Shown here in pieces: positions 9,556-20,099 of a stretch of 64,000 nucleotides of DNA (its first letter is position 1; every line of letters begins with the position of its first letter). This DNA is from Turnera subulata. Its lineage: Eukaryota; Streptophyta; Magnoliopsida; Malpighiales; Passifloraceae. The position numbers and the translations under genes were made by a program. The notes beneath the pieces were generated by a model, which saw nothing but the letters and a program-made list of their open reading frames with translations, was not told where the DNA came from and searched no databases. Location: contig JAKUCV010001081.1 of assembly GCA_028386065.3 (NCBI GenBank), forward strand, positions 67,804 to 131,803, written 5' to 3'.

Positions 9556-11031
9556 TTTGGATGCTTCTTTGGTCATTTGCTTGGAGCATCCGCAATCAAG
9601 GTACCAAAGTACACTTGATGCCTTCAAGCATACCTGCAAAACAAATCAAAGGGATTTTGGTACCCAAATCTTTTTGGGTCCTTGAAAGTGAGTAGATACA
9701 TGCTGATGATAGATCTTATCTTGTACCCAATGTCTATGCCTAGTAAAACATACCGGGGCAATGTGTCCTATCCTATTACAATAGTGACAAATGACATTTG
9801 GGTTATGCATCCTTCTAGGTTGATTATAGGTACCATATTGCCTACGTTTATGCAATCTATTATACTTGTCTTCTCTAAATTGAGTCACATATTTCCTAGG
9901 TTTTGTAAAATGAGAACTTTCATTTTTAGCTCTGTGTACATGTGGTCTTGCAACCTTAGCTTTTGATCTAACATTGTAGGCATATAATTTAGCATAGTGA
10001 GCTCTTCCACTACTAGCATTTGGTTTGGCATTTTGTACTTATGACCTTCTATGATGAATATGTGCTCTTGTGTCATGAACATGTGTTCTAGTATGACGTG
10101 CATGTGGTTTAGCATGTTCATGTGATGTAGTATGATGAGTAGAAGATGAAGCAACATGTTTATGTGTCTTAGCTTTAAGCACAGCAGGTTTGAGATCATT
10201 TATCACATTTGATGCACCTAATCCTTCTTTTTGTGTTGGACTCCTTTGTTGTCCTAGAAGAAGATTAAGACCATCTCTACCATTTGTGAACTTTTCTAAT
10301 GTATTCTTCAAATCATCAATTTGAGACCTAAGAGATTCATTCTCCTTTCCCAATACAACACAAGCACATACATTTGAGGATATCTTCTCGTTAAGTTCAT
10401 TGTATGATATATTGAGAGCATGCTTTTCTTCTTCAAGCCTATCAATTTTACTTGTTAACTCATCCTTATCTTTTGATAATAATTCTACATTATTTTCTAG
10501 GGTCTTGTTCTGTTTCTTTAAGTTCTTATTAACATTTGAAACAGAAATGAATTTACTATACAATTCACTAAATGCATCTTGCAGCTCTTCAAATGTATAA
10601 TCATCATTCGAATAGGAAGTACTTACCTCTTCCGGAGATTCTTCCTTTGCCATGAAACAAAGGTTGACAGTCTCATCTTGCTTGCTGTCGGTTTCCTCAT
10701 AGATGATTTCCAACATGTTCCACATCTCCTTGGCTGTTGCGCAGTGGGAGATTATTTCATAGTCATTCGGATTGATCGCATTTTGAAGCATGTGTATTGC
10801 CTTGGAGTGGTTTTCGATTCTCTGGATGTCATCTTCGTTGTACTCCACTTCCATCCTTGATGGAATTTGAATGCCATTCTTTATCGTTAGCCAAGCTGCA
10901 AAGTTATTGGCTTGGATGAAAACTTTCATCCTTTCCTTCCAATATGTATAATCCGTTCCGTTGAAGAATGGTGCTTGGGTAATGGATTGCCCTTCAGTGA
11001 TTCCTGCATACAAATAATTTGAACAAGCCAT
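9556..11031 (-). pseudogene. Ty1/copia gag with truncated protease, LARD-1
   Basis: Starts MACSNYLYAGITEGQS and contains the copia gag (UBN2-like) N-terminus: PFFNGTDYTYWKERMKVF, then AKEMWNMLEIIYE. An in-frame internal deletion relative to LARD-2 gag follows, removing the second half of the capsid domain and the first zinc knuckle. Next come a long coiled coil (about residues 150-245), KFTNGRDGLNLLLGQ and a His-rich tail (HTTSHEHAKPHARHTRTH) that hits a stop at 10039. Beyond it are the second zinc knuckle CHYCNRIGHIAPVC, GPKKIWVPK and the protease active-site block WYLDCGCSKQMTK at 9606-9568. Homology ends there and no further pol follows. A Gag that packages its own RNA is plausible only for the ancestral copy. 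Confidence 0.85.
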
Positions 11032-11072
11032 GGAAATTTACCTCTCAAACTGTTAAGTCTTTCAGAGAGTTA

Positions 11073-11086
11073 GGCTCCGCTACCAA
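11073..11086 (-). other. LARD-1 primer binding site (initiator Met tRNA type)
   Basis: The minus strand reads TTGGTAGCGGAGCC two bases inside the 5' LTR end, like the common plant PBS TGGTATCAGAGC. Gag starts about 40 bp downstream. Confidence 0.8.
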
Positions 11087-11087
11087 T

Positions 11088-12797
11088 TGTTAGAAACAAT
11101 AGCCCTTCGCTAGAGGGGGGGTGAATAGCGATAATCCAATAAAAGCGAAATAAGCAGGAATTAAATGCGGAATTAAAAGAATGAAGGACACAAGAAATTT
11201 ATCCTGGTTCACACACACTCTACTAGTGTGGCTAATCCAGCCCTTCAAGTCTCACTTGAAGATTTCACTATCTACGTTAAGCTTACGGGTGTTTAACAAA
11301 CCGTTACAACCTAGGAATTCTAGTCACAAGAATTCTAAACCCTGAAAGTTCAAGTCACATGAACTTCAGCTCTCTTGCTTGAAGATACCTCACTTCAAGA
11401 CTTTCCTAGGAATTCTAATCTCAAGAATCCTAGACTTGCTTAAGGATACCACACCTTAAGACTTCTCACACACAAGAAGATATACCCTCTTCTTGTGAAT
11501 CTAAACAAGGGAACTAACCTCCCTTAAGGTGTATGAATATACAATCACTCAGAACAAAAGACTCTCTCAAAGAGCAGGTATGAGTGTACAAGTGAAGCTC
11601 TAAAAGGCAACTCTCAAATCCTCAATAGGATATTGGCGATTGATTTGAATGTATGAGATGAATGCATGTAAGTAGAGAGTTGATTCGTTCTGAAACACAG
11701 CTAAAAATGCTCAATTTATAGCTTTGAAAAGTTATAGAGCCGTTTTAAATCCACCCAAAAATAGCCTTAAACAAAACATAGTGGGTGCTGAAAAGTTGTC
11801 TGCTACAACGGCAAAACATCGATGTTTTCACTTTAAACATCGATGTTTTAGCCAGCAATTTTAAATTATTGCTCCAACGGCTAGTAGAACATCGATGTTT
11901 GTCTGAGCAACATCGATGTTTTCAGATACAACATCGATGTTCTCAATTACAACATCGATGTTTTTTAGCTTCGCAAAAATATGATGAAAAAGGTGTTATG
12001 CAAGAACATCGATGTTGGAAAATAAAACATCGATGTTTTTTGGCTTCGGCAAATTTTGAAAAACCTTGAAGAAATCACAACATCGATGTTTTAATGACAA
12101 CATCGATGTTTTGACCAACGGTCACAAGAACATCGATGTTTTATAATCCAACATCGATGTTTTGATCGGGCAGACCATTTTTAAGTACAACGGTCATGAG
12201 AACATCGATGTTTGGGATGCCAACATCGATGTTCAGACCTTACTGCCGACTTTTGAAAAAAATGCTTAAAATTAAGAACATCGATGTTTTTATCATAACA
12301 TCGATGTTATTTTGGCTCGGCAAAAATCCTTTTAAAGTGACTGGAAAGAAACATCGATGTATGCCTAATTTTAAAAACAACGGTCACCTAGAACATCGAT
12401 GTTTGGGATTCCAACATCGATGTTATTTGCCTACTGCCTATTTTGAAGAATTGTGCAAAGGCAGGAACATCGACGTTTAAGTTCACAACATCGATGTTCT
12501 TGGCTCGAAAAATATTTATATGCATGGAAATATGTTATGTGATGCATGAGAAAATTTTATCTTATTTTGAGCCAATGTCCTAGAAGAGTTGAGTGTTATA
12601 CCTTGTACAATTTATGAATCTAACTCTTCTTTTCTTGGCTCTTCTATCTTGTGCTCATTCACTTTGATCCTTTGCTCTTGAATGGTTTCTTTTGCTTGGG
12701 GATTGATTTGACTTCATTTCTTTTTGTTTCATCTTTGTCATGATCTGGAATTGGTTTGACAATTATCAAAACCTGCAATGATCCATGAGTTCTAACA
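11088..12797 (-). repeat. LARD-1 right LTR (5' LTR of the element)
   Basis: 1710 bp, differing from the left LTR by a small number of substitutions and a short deletion inside the palindrome array near 12351-12362. Ends GTTCTAACA followed by the TSD GCCAT. Confidence 0.92.
11815..12498. repeat. AACATCGATGTT palindrome array, LARD-1 right LTR
   Basis: Same order of sites as in the left LTR. The pair that starts near 6671 in the left LTR is collapsed here to one partial site (acatcgatgtatgcc), and one site has become aacatcgacgtt. Confidence 0.93.
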
Positions 12798-12802
12798 GCC
12801 AT

Positions 12803-13109
12803 AACATCTTGAAGGGTCAAGGTTGCTAGACATGCTCTAACCCAAGGGTATAATGACAAAAGGATGATTGAAATCAATAATGTGGATGCACATGCATCTC
12901 GTCTGGTCATCCCACCAAAGAGAGAGTTCACCCCACTACCCATGCCCATGGGAGAAGTGTTCAAGCAGTGCATAAATGGCGGATTGTTGAAGCCTCTAGG
13001 GCCGAAACCATATGCAAAACCCACCGATGATCAAAGCAACTATTGTGAGTATCACGAGACATGAGGACATACAGTTGACCACTGTGGAAGCTTGCGCCAT
13101 GCCATTTAG
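12803..13109 (+). pseudogene. Ty3/gypsy gag, unit A, C-terminal part
   Basis: Continuation of the gag interrupted by LARD-1. It encodes REFTPLPMPMGEVFKQC, LLKPLGPKPYAKP and a nucleocapsid-like NYCEYHET-RGHTVDHCGSLRHAI with a C..H..H..C arrangement. A TGA sits where unit B has Arg (HET*GHT), and a TAG follows at 13107-13109. In full-length relatives this region leads into protease; here nothing similar follows, so the element is itself non-autonomous. Confidence 0.8.
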
Positions 13110-13977
13110 AACTTGATCGATAAAGGGTTGTTGACATTGCCTACTATGCATAGATATTGATGAGAATCGAGAGTAGAGAGTCTAAATTTTCATAAAGAGT
13201 GATGGTTTAATCCCATTAGACTCATTTTATTTTCAAACATTTGAATAATTGTACCTCTCAAGGAATAAAATTTTATGCCCTCATCTGTGTGTGGCAAAAA
13301 TTTAACAAATTTTCATGAAAGTCCCTTGACTTAACCCGATGACCTTCCAATGAACTACGAAGACCTGATTCTATGGTTGTAAACCATTCCTACCTAAACA
13401 CTTATCTTTTTCAGCATTCAAACACAAACCCAAGTTAACCTTCAAACATCTATCCGTTCCAACCTCCACATAGACCCCATCACATTCACCTTGAACACTT
13501 GTCTAAAAGAATTGCCTCCCGAAAATGAATCTAGCTTCCTAAAGAGTTTTATCTAAATGCACATGTTCAAACGGGTCATTCCCCTCGAAAAAAAGTGGGA
13601 AAAGAAAAAAAAAAGAAGAAGAAGAAGAAGAAAAAAACGGGGAAAGGAAAAGTGACCCTTAGTGCCTAAATGATTGATTCATCACCTATTTTTTAAAATC
13701 AGGAGGAAGCCATGAATGAAAAAGATAAGTGTTCCCCTACGAACCTACCACATTCGACTTCCCACAAGACATTATCTTGACAAACACCTCAAATTAAACA
13801 CCACATCCACAAATACGTAGGTAACCCGGCAACGGGCCCGGTCTAATCGGTCCTTAGGTTGGTTTAATGGACAGGATTGAAATTTGTTTTTGCATCTCAA
13901 GGTGAAATATGCCACGAGGGTTTTCGAATGCAAATTTTTTGGACTCTGTCTCTCAAGATCGACAAAGTATCATCCCT
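13110..13977 (+). other. Non-coding 3' part of unit A
   Basis: No protein similarity is visible. Contains a short (GAA)n/poly-A tract at about 13600-13640. Near-identical to 15949-16819. Confidence 0.6.
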
Positions 13978-14006
13978 CTCCTCAATTGGACTCTTTTAGC
14001 TCTAAA

Positions 14007-14426
14007 CTCCCAAATTTGACCCACGAATATTTTACTAAAACTAGATTCCAAATAAGCTTAACTTGAGGTTAGTGAGAAGATCTGATTTTGAGTTAAGGTA
14101 TAATAAGAATTTAATTTAGTAGAATTAATGTATTTTTGTAATCTAAACCTTTGTGCATCTAAATCTTAGGATTAATGAGATGATTTAATCTTAGGGTAAA
14201 ACGTATAATAAGGTTTATTTACATTAAAATGCACTTCATTTCATTGCTTGGGCTCTTTTAGTTATTTTTAACCTAATTATATTGAGATGATTTATTTTTG
14301 GGTTAGGAATGGGTTTAAGGGTCCAAGTAAATAGATTCTCCAGAATTTACCCAGCCCATTAACACATTTCTTGCAGGATAATTTTAGCTCTGATTTTCTA
14401 CGAAAATCAGAGCTAAATCATCATTT
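14007..14426 (+). repeat. LTR-derived segment, copy 2 of 3, with a 16-bp-arm hairpin
   Basis: Near-identical to 3790-4208. At its end a perfect 16-bp inverted repeat (TTTAGCTCTGATTTTC at 14383-14398 and its complement at 14402-14417) encloses only 3 nt. Copies 1 and 3 keep the hairpin with a few mismatches. Confidence 0.75.
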
Positions 14427-14862
14427 GCGGGACCGCCTTGCCAACGCTGCGTAGGGTGCTATATTGCAAAGTGAGAACTGACAAGTTGGGTAAACAAACC
14501 CTAGGGGGTGAGTATACATGTTTAAACCGATGATAAATTTTTTGTGTTGTCTTCCCAGTTGACATATATGTTCAGTCGCCCTACCTTGTCTTAGGGAATT
14601 CATATTTGCATACATTCGACATTGCAATCCTTGTTTTTCAAAGCACAAAAATGAATTCGAGCTAGGGTGTCTCATTTTTCAATTTCTAACCTTTTTTAAC
14701 GTGAGTCTTCATACAATATATATTTTGGGAGAATGAGAAAAATGTTTTGCGAATGTATTCCATCAAGCTTCCCCACCGTTTTCAAAAATAGAATAAAGCT
14801 CAAATCTAGGATTCTTGATGGCTATGAACCTCAATCCATGAAAGGCATATCTAGAGGGCACC

Positions 14863-15948
14863 ATGAGCGGAAAAAAAGTCCAAACCGAGAGAGCAGATTT
14901 GATGGAGTTGATGATCGAGTTATACGATGTTGATTTGAAGGCGCTTATCGACGTTGTGAGAGCAAGGAAAGCTGAGTCTAATGGAGAGAACGAGGGGCAG
15001 TCCTCGAAGTATGGGGCAAGAAAAGCTGAAGGGAAGGAACTAAGGGTTGCCGATAAGGACAGGCTCAAAAAGCATAAGGAAATGGTGAAAAGCATAAAGA
15101 GATGAGAAGGTGACTAGAACTTGGATCGATTATCACTATTCCCTAAAGCCCGTCTATCCGAGAAGTCCAAGATGCCTGACATGGAAAAGTTCAATGGGAC
15201 CGGGTGCCCCATGACCCATCTAAAGATTTACGCAAGGACGCTGCATCCTTTGGGGATAGGGCCTGAGATGATGGTCCAATTGTTTCAGAGAACTTTGTCC
15301 GGAGCTGCCTTGAAATAGTTCATGACTTTGGATGAGAACTGAATTGGCCGATGGGAGGATATGTGCAAGGAGTTCATGAAACAATACAACTACAACACTA
15401 AGGTGGATGTGACCAAGAGGGACCTTGAGACAAGAAAGCAACGGATCCAGGAAACATTTTCGGCCTTCAACTCAAGGTGGCGCAGCAAGGCCTCTTTGAT
15501 GGTGAATAGACCCACGGAGGTGGATCTAGTGCAAATGGTGATCAAGAACCTACAGCCAGTTTACTATGACCACATGGTAGGCAACTATTATGCCGACTTC
15601 AAGGCTCTGGTTGGGGCAGGAATTCAATTAGAAGATGCCATAACATCTTGAAGGGTCAAGGTTGCTAGACATGCTCTACCCCAAGGGTATAATGACAAAA
15701 GGATGATTGAAATCAATAATGTGGATGCACATGCATCTCGTCTGGTCATCCCACCAAAGAGAGAGTTCGCCCCACTACCCATGCCCATGGGAGAAGTGTT
15801 CAAGCAGTGCATAAATGGCGGATTGTTGAAGCCTCTAGGGCCGAAACCATATGCAAAACCCACCGTTGATCAAAGCAACTATTGTGAGTATCACGAGACA
15901 CGAGGACATACAGTTGACCACTGTGGAAGCTTGCGGCATGCCATTTAG
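14863..15948 (+). pseudogene. Ty3/gypsy gag, unit B
   Basis: The most complete gag of this family in the window: capsid blocks as in unit A, read without an insertion through GIQLEDAI, REFAPLPMPMGEVF and the knuckle-like NYCEYHETRGHTVDHCGS. It carries stops at 15103-15105 (TGA), 15114-15116 (TAG), 15316-15318 (TAG, Trp in unit A) and 15340-15342 (TGA), plus a frame change near 15640. No protease or RT follows. Its role would be as the Gag of a Tat-type element; it is inactive here. Confidence 0.85.
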
Positions 15949-17540
15949 AACTTGATCGATAAAGGGTTGTTGACATTGCCTACTATGCATAGATATTGAT
16001 GAGAATCGAGAGTAGAGAGTCTAAATTTTCATAAAGAGTGATGGTTTAATCCCATTAGACTCACTTTATTTTCAAACATTTGAATAATTGTACCTCTCAA
16101 GGAATAAAATTTTATGCCCTCATCTGTGTGTGGCAAAAATTTAACAAATTTTCATGAAAGTCCCTTGACTTAACCCGATGACCTTCCAATGAACTACGAA
16201 GACCTGATTCTATGGGTGTAAACCATTCCTACCTAAACACTTATCTTTTTCAGCCTTCAAACACAAACCCAAGTTAACCTTCAAACATCTATCCATTCCA
16301 ACCTCCACATAGACCCCATCTCATTCACCTTGAACACTTGTCTAAAAGAATTGCCTCCCGAAAATGAATCTAGCTTCCTAAAGAGTTTTATCTAAATGCA
16401 CATGTTCAAACGGGTCATTCCCCTCGAAAAAAAGTGGGAAAAGAAAAAAAAAGAAGAAGAAGAAGAAGAAAAAAAAAACGGGGAAAGGAAAAGTGACCCT
16501 TAGTGCCTAAATGATTGATTCATCACCTATTTTTTAAAATCAGGAGGAAGCCATGAATGAAAAAGACAAGTGTTCCCCTACAAACCTACAACATTCGACT
16601 TCCCACAAGAGATTATCATGACAAACACCTCAAATTAAACACCACATCCACAAATACGTACGTAACCCGGCAACGGGCCCGGTCTAATCGGTCATTAGGT
16701 TGGTTTAATGGACAAGAATGAAATTTGTTTTTGCATCTTAAGGTGAAATATGCCACGAGGGTTTTCGAATGCAAATTTTTTGGACTCTGTCTCTCAAGAT
16801 CGACAAAGTATCATCCCTCTCTCTCGAGCACACCTTTTCTTCCTCAAGGTTGTTAATTGGTCTCCCGCCAGCTCTTGTTATCCATTCGTGTACCTCTTTA
16901 ATAGCTTCTTAGGCATATCTCCTATGACTCATCACGATTGTGTCCCTCCGAGGGTTTGTGGTTGCTACTCCCTTGAAGAAAGGCAAAAAAAAAATGAAAA
17001 AAGGAGTCCGCTAGGTTGAAAACCCGAAAGGGCGGCCTAGGCAAAAGTTAGGACACGCCTGCTAGATTTTAAACCCGAAAGGGCGATCTAGGCAAAAGTT
17101 AAGGCAAAAATAGGGAGAGTAGCCACTGGCCATAAAGGAGTGCCTGAACCTCATCCGCTCTCACGAAGCTCCTCGCCTCCAACCCCATCGCTTCGCAAGA
17201 AGATCTTTCATGCACCTGGAAGTTTTTGGTCGACCACTCATGGGGTTCTTATTTGAAAAAAAAAAATTCATGGTGAATTGAGAATCCTTCACATGAAGCT
17301 TTAGTATCAATGCTCAAGCATCATGTTAGGGGCACTTGCACCCAAACACGTTATGAAGAGATATATGGCATTTGCATCCACATATGTAGAGCTAGGAAAC
17401 ACTTGCATCCAAAAACTCACATGTAGAAACTAGGGGCACCCCAATGCGACTAAAGGGGCACCCCCTGTGTTGATTATGGACTAGTGAGCTTGAGAAATAG
17501 AGTAGACTTCCAGCTATGGATAAGGGGCTTGTTCAGCCTC
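15949..17540 (+). other. Non-coding 3' region of the Tat-type element
   Basis: No protein similarity on either strand. Contains a (GAA)n tract at about 16445-16475, then past 16820 short duplicated phrases such as aacccgaaagggcg (near 17020 and 17070). This is the long 3' untranslated region expected before the 3' LTR in this lineage. Confidence 0.55.
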
Positions 17541-17757
17541 AAAATTTAAGATCTTTTGGTCCCTCCTACAGTCGCTTGGGAATATCCTCATGGATAAGAT
17601 CTCTTGATCCCTCTCTTAGTCGCTTGGTTATATCCTCATGGATAAGATCTCTTGATCCCTCTCTTAATCGCTTGGCTATATCCTCATTGATAAGATCTCC
17701 TGATCCTCCTTTTAATCGCGTGGCTATATCCTCATGGATAAGATCTCTTGATCCGAT
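17541..17757 (+). repeat. 48-bp minisatellite, about 4.5 copies
   Basis: The unit begins atatcctcatggataagatc and continues tcttgatccctctct, then agtcgcttggtt. Full copies start near 17582, 17630 and 17678, with a degenerate copy before and a partial one after. As 48 is divisible by three, both strands stay open and show a 16-residue protein repeat, which I regard as incidental. Tandem repeats between coding region and 3' LTR are characteristic of Tat-lineage elements. Confidence 0.85.
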
Positions 17758-17780
17758 AGATGATTCTATCACAAACCTTG

Positions 17781-18060
17781 GGATGAGATGATTCCCAAAA
17801 CCCCAGGATGAGATGATTCTCGGCCATCAACAACCTTCGGGATGAGATGATTCCCGAAAACCTGGGATGAGATGATTCCTAAATCGAAACCTAGTTAACA
17901 AGGATGGGACGATTCCTTGTCAACAACCCGATAGATGACATGATTCTATCGCTCGGGGTGAGATGATTCCCAAAAATCTGGGATGAGTTGATTCCCAGAG
18001 TTCGGGGACCAGTCTCTCAAAACTTCAGGATGAGATGATTCCTAAAGAGGAGCATGGGAT
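17781..18060 (+). repeat. Irregular repeats of GGATGAGATGATTCC
   Basis: About eight imperfect copies of ggatgagatgattcc spaced 20-45 bp apart, several with a short inverted flank (gggat...attccc). They lie directly between the 48-bp minisatellite and the 3' LTR. Confidence 0.75.
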
Positions 18061-18167
18061 GCTCCAAAACTTGGCACACACCACACATTTATCATTCTAA
18101 TTTGGTTGTTCCTATTTTATGTTGTTCCGTCCTTAGTTCCTAAGGACTCATCAACGAGGGGCATCTA

Positions 18168-19625
18168 TGAACACCCAAATTTGACCCACGAATATTTTAC
18201 TAAAACTGGATTCCAAACATGCTTAACTTGAGGTTAGTGACATGATCTGATTTTGAGTTAAGGTATAATAAGAATTTAATTTAGTAGAATTAATGTATTT
18301 TTGTAATCTAAATCTTTGTGCATCTAAACCTTAGGATTAATGAGATGATTTAATCTTAGGGTAAAACATATAATAAGGTTTATTTACATTAAAATAAATT
18401 TCATTTCATTGCTTGGGTTCTTTTAGTTGTTTTTAACCCAATTATATTGAGATGATTTATTTTTGGGTTGGGAGTGGGTTTAAGGGTCCAAGTAAATAGA
18501 TTCTCCAGAATTTACCCAGCCCATTAACACAATTCTTGCAGGATAATTTTAGCTCTAATTTTCCACGAAAATCAGAGCTAAATCATCATTTATGTAGAAA
18601 TGTTGTTTTTGGTTTGATTTAGTATGAAATAGGCATTAAGGTGTAATCAATCAGTTATGGAATGATTTAGGGGGAGTGATAATCAAGTAATTGAGTGATT
18701 CTGGGTTGATTACGCAGTAGGATCAAATCAGGGCTGAATTAGGGGGATTGAAGGTCGAAAAAGGAAAGAACGGGTGACAAGCGGGGTGACCGGCGGTACT
18801 CTCGCGACGACCGCCTGGTGCTGGCTGTCATCCCCGCATGACCGCCGACAACGGCGGTCATAGGTGCCCAGAATCTGCGATTTTCGCCAATTTTGTTTCT
18901 AATTCGATCCTATACGGTTTTGGACCAGATTCTCGGGCATAATCTTCACCATTAAGCAGGTCCATGCCCCTAGGCTTCCCAGAGCACTATAAATAGGACC
19001 CCTCACACACATTTCAAAGGATCAAAAACTTTTCCCACATACACACCTATAAGCCTTGAGTGCCTGGAGAAACTCTACTTCTTCAAGCCTAGAAATACAT
19101 TCTTTAGGCCGAAACTCTGGTGCAATTTCATGGGAGGCATTAGCAATAATCCAGCAAGGAGGACTTAGGAAGAGGATCAATCATAGAGCTTAGTAACGGC
19201 AAGAAGGTGGGTGTAGAACTCAACCCATTGCAAGGAGCTAGAGGAAGGCTACAAGAGGTAACACTAAACCTTCTCTTGGTTGATCATTGTTGATTATATG
19301 CTGATGCTTTTGATGATGTAATTGGCCGATTTGAACCATATTTAGAACTACATGGCTTTGACCCCGATCACTCGGGTACGTAGGTAGTCTCGGTTTTACA
19401 ACGAGATGCAAGCCAAATCCTCTTCTTCTCCCCTTCTCTTTATATTTCCATACATGCACACTTGCACCAGGCACACTTGCATTTTACAATTGCATATAGT
19501 CTCAGCCCAACACCGATGGGTGCCTAACACCTTCCCATCTGTGACGAACCCCCAATCCCACAACATTGGTTCGCCAGGACCATGTAGCCTAAAGGAGTCA
19601 CACTAAGTTTTTCCCGAGTTTTGTC
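18168..19625 (+). repeat. Tat-type LTR, plus strand (copy 3, longest)
   Basis: Starts tgaacacccaaatttgaccc. The first ~420 bp match the segments at 3790 and 14007. It then continues through a TATA box (18988-18995), a transcript-start region and the conserved block agaactacatgg, ctttgacc, gtacgtaggtag and gtgcctaacaccttccc, ending near ataaaactttgg. The following tggtagcgacacc resembles a degraded Tat PBS, so the exact end and whether this is a 3' or a 5' LTR are uncertain. Confidence 0.6.
18988..18995 (+). promoter_or_regulatory. TATA box in the Tat-type LTR
   Basis: CACTATAAATAGGACC within the LTR, in the same context as the minus-strand LTR TATA at 3548. Confidence 0.6.
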
Positions 19626-20099
19626 CTCAATAAAACTTTGGTAGCGACACCAATGTCATGGGATTAACCCGAGGAAGAAGGTGAAAGGAATAGGTGAATA
19701 AGCCCAAGTGATTTTGGGTCGGGTGTTCACAGTTGGGTTGGATTGAGATAATTTCTGCTCCTTGTAGACACGTCCAAAAAATATGAATTTTATACCCTTG
19801 AAAAGCTTTGGACGTCTAGTTTCATCTCCAACTGGATTCACTCAATTTCAGTGTCTAGCTTTCCTGTAATCTTCAAAATCTATGCCCACTACAGAAGTGT
19901 CCTAAATCTATGCCCACAACATGGCCGCCGGATCCGGATTACTTCTTATGTTCTACCAATTTTGTCCAGGTTTTCCTCAATCTGATTCCAATTCGACTCT
20001 TGCGTACATGTCTAGGCTTCTCCACCTTTAAATTCCAAAGCATATACTCCAAGAATCTTGATTATATTCGTAAGTCAAATTTGGGTGTTCACAGATGTG
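19626..20099. other. Unassigned; possible remnant of an inverted LTR terminus
   Basis: No coding similarity. At 20077-20096 the sequence reads caaatttgggtgttcaca, the reverse complement of the LTR start at 18168. A minus-strand LTR fragment of a related family may end here, but its extent cannot be drawn with confidence. Confidence 0.35.

Larger units (their letters stand above)
5409..12797 (-). mobile_element. LARD-1: non-autonomous Ty1/copia-type LTR retrotransposon carrying ORF-B
   Basis: A 7.4-kb element flanked by the perfect 5-bp TSD GCCAT (5404-5408 and 12798-12802). Two near-identical LTRs (1733 and 1710 bp) begin TGTTAGAAAC and end GTTCTAACA, so insertion is recent. The element reads on the minus strand: PBS 11073-11086, gag-protease fragment 11031-9556, PPT 7142-7155. 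No integrase, RT or RNase H is present. In their place lie ORF-B on the opposite strand and a palindrome cluster. The empty target site is preserved in unit B near 15640. Movement must have used pol supplied by an autonomous copia. Confidence 0.93.
3761..13977 (+). repeat. Tandem duplication, unit A (contains the LARD-1 insertion)
   Basis: The unit starts at ctcctcaattgg and runs to catccct, where unit B begins with the same ctcctcaattgg. Without LARD-1 and one copy of its TSD the unit is about 2.82 kb and is near-identical to unit B (13978-16819). It contains a 0.42-kb LTR-derived segment, a leader, gag and a non-coding tail. The most visible indel is a missing ~20 bp near 4555. The junction falls inside the element and not at LTR borders, which points to tandem segmental duplication rather than LTR-LTR recombination. 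Confidence 0.8.
13978..16819 (+). repeat. Tandem duplication, unit B (empty-site copy)
   Basis: 2.84 kb, near-identical to unit A without LARD-1. After 16819 the sequence continues into ctctcgagcac, which has no counterpart at the end of unit A, so unit B keeps the natural downstream flank. At 15636-15645 it reads through gatgccataacatc, the unoccupied LARD-1 target. Confidence 0.8.

Noticed and set aside
17516..17791. Repeat protein with 16-residue units
   Set aside because: It comes from a 48-bp minisatellite in a retrotransposon 3' untranslated region; the opposite strand is open too.
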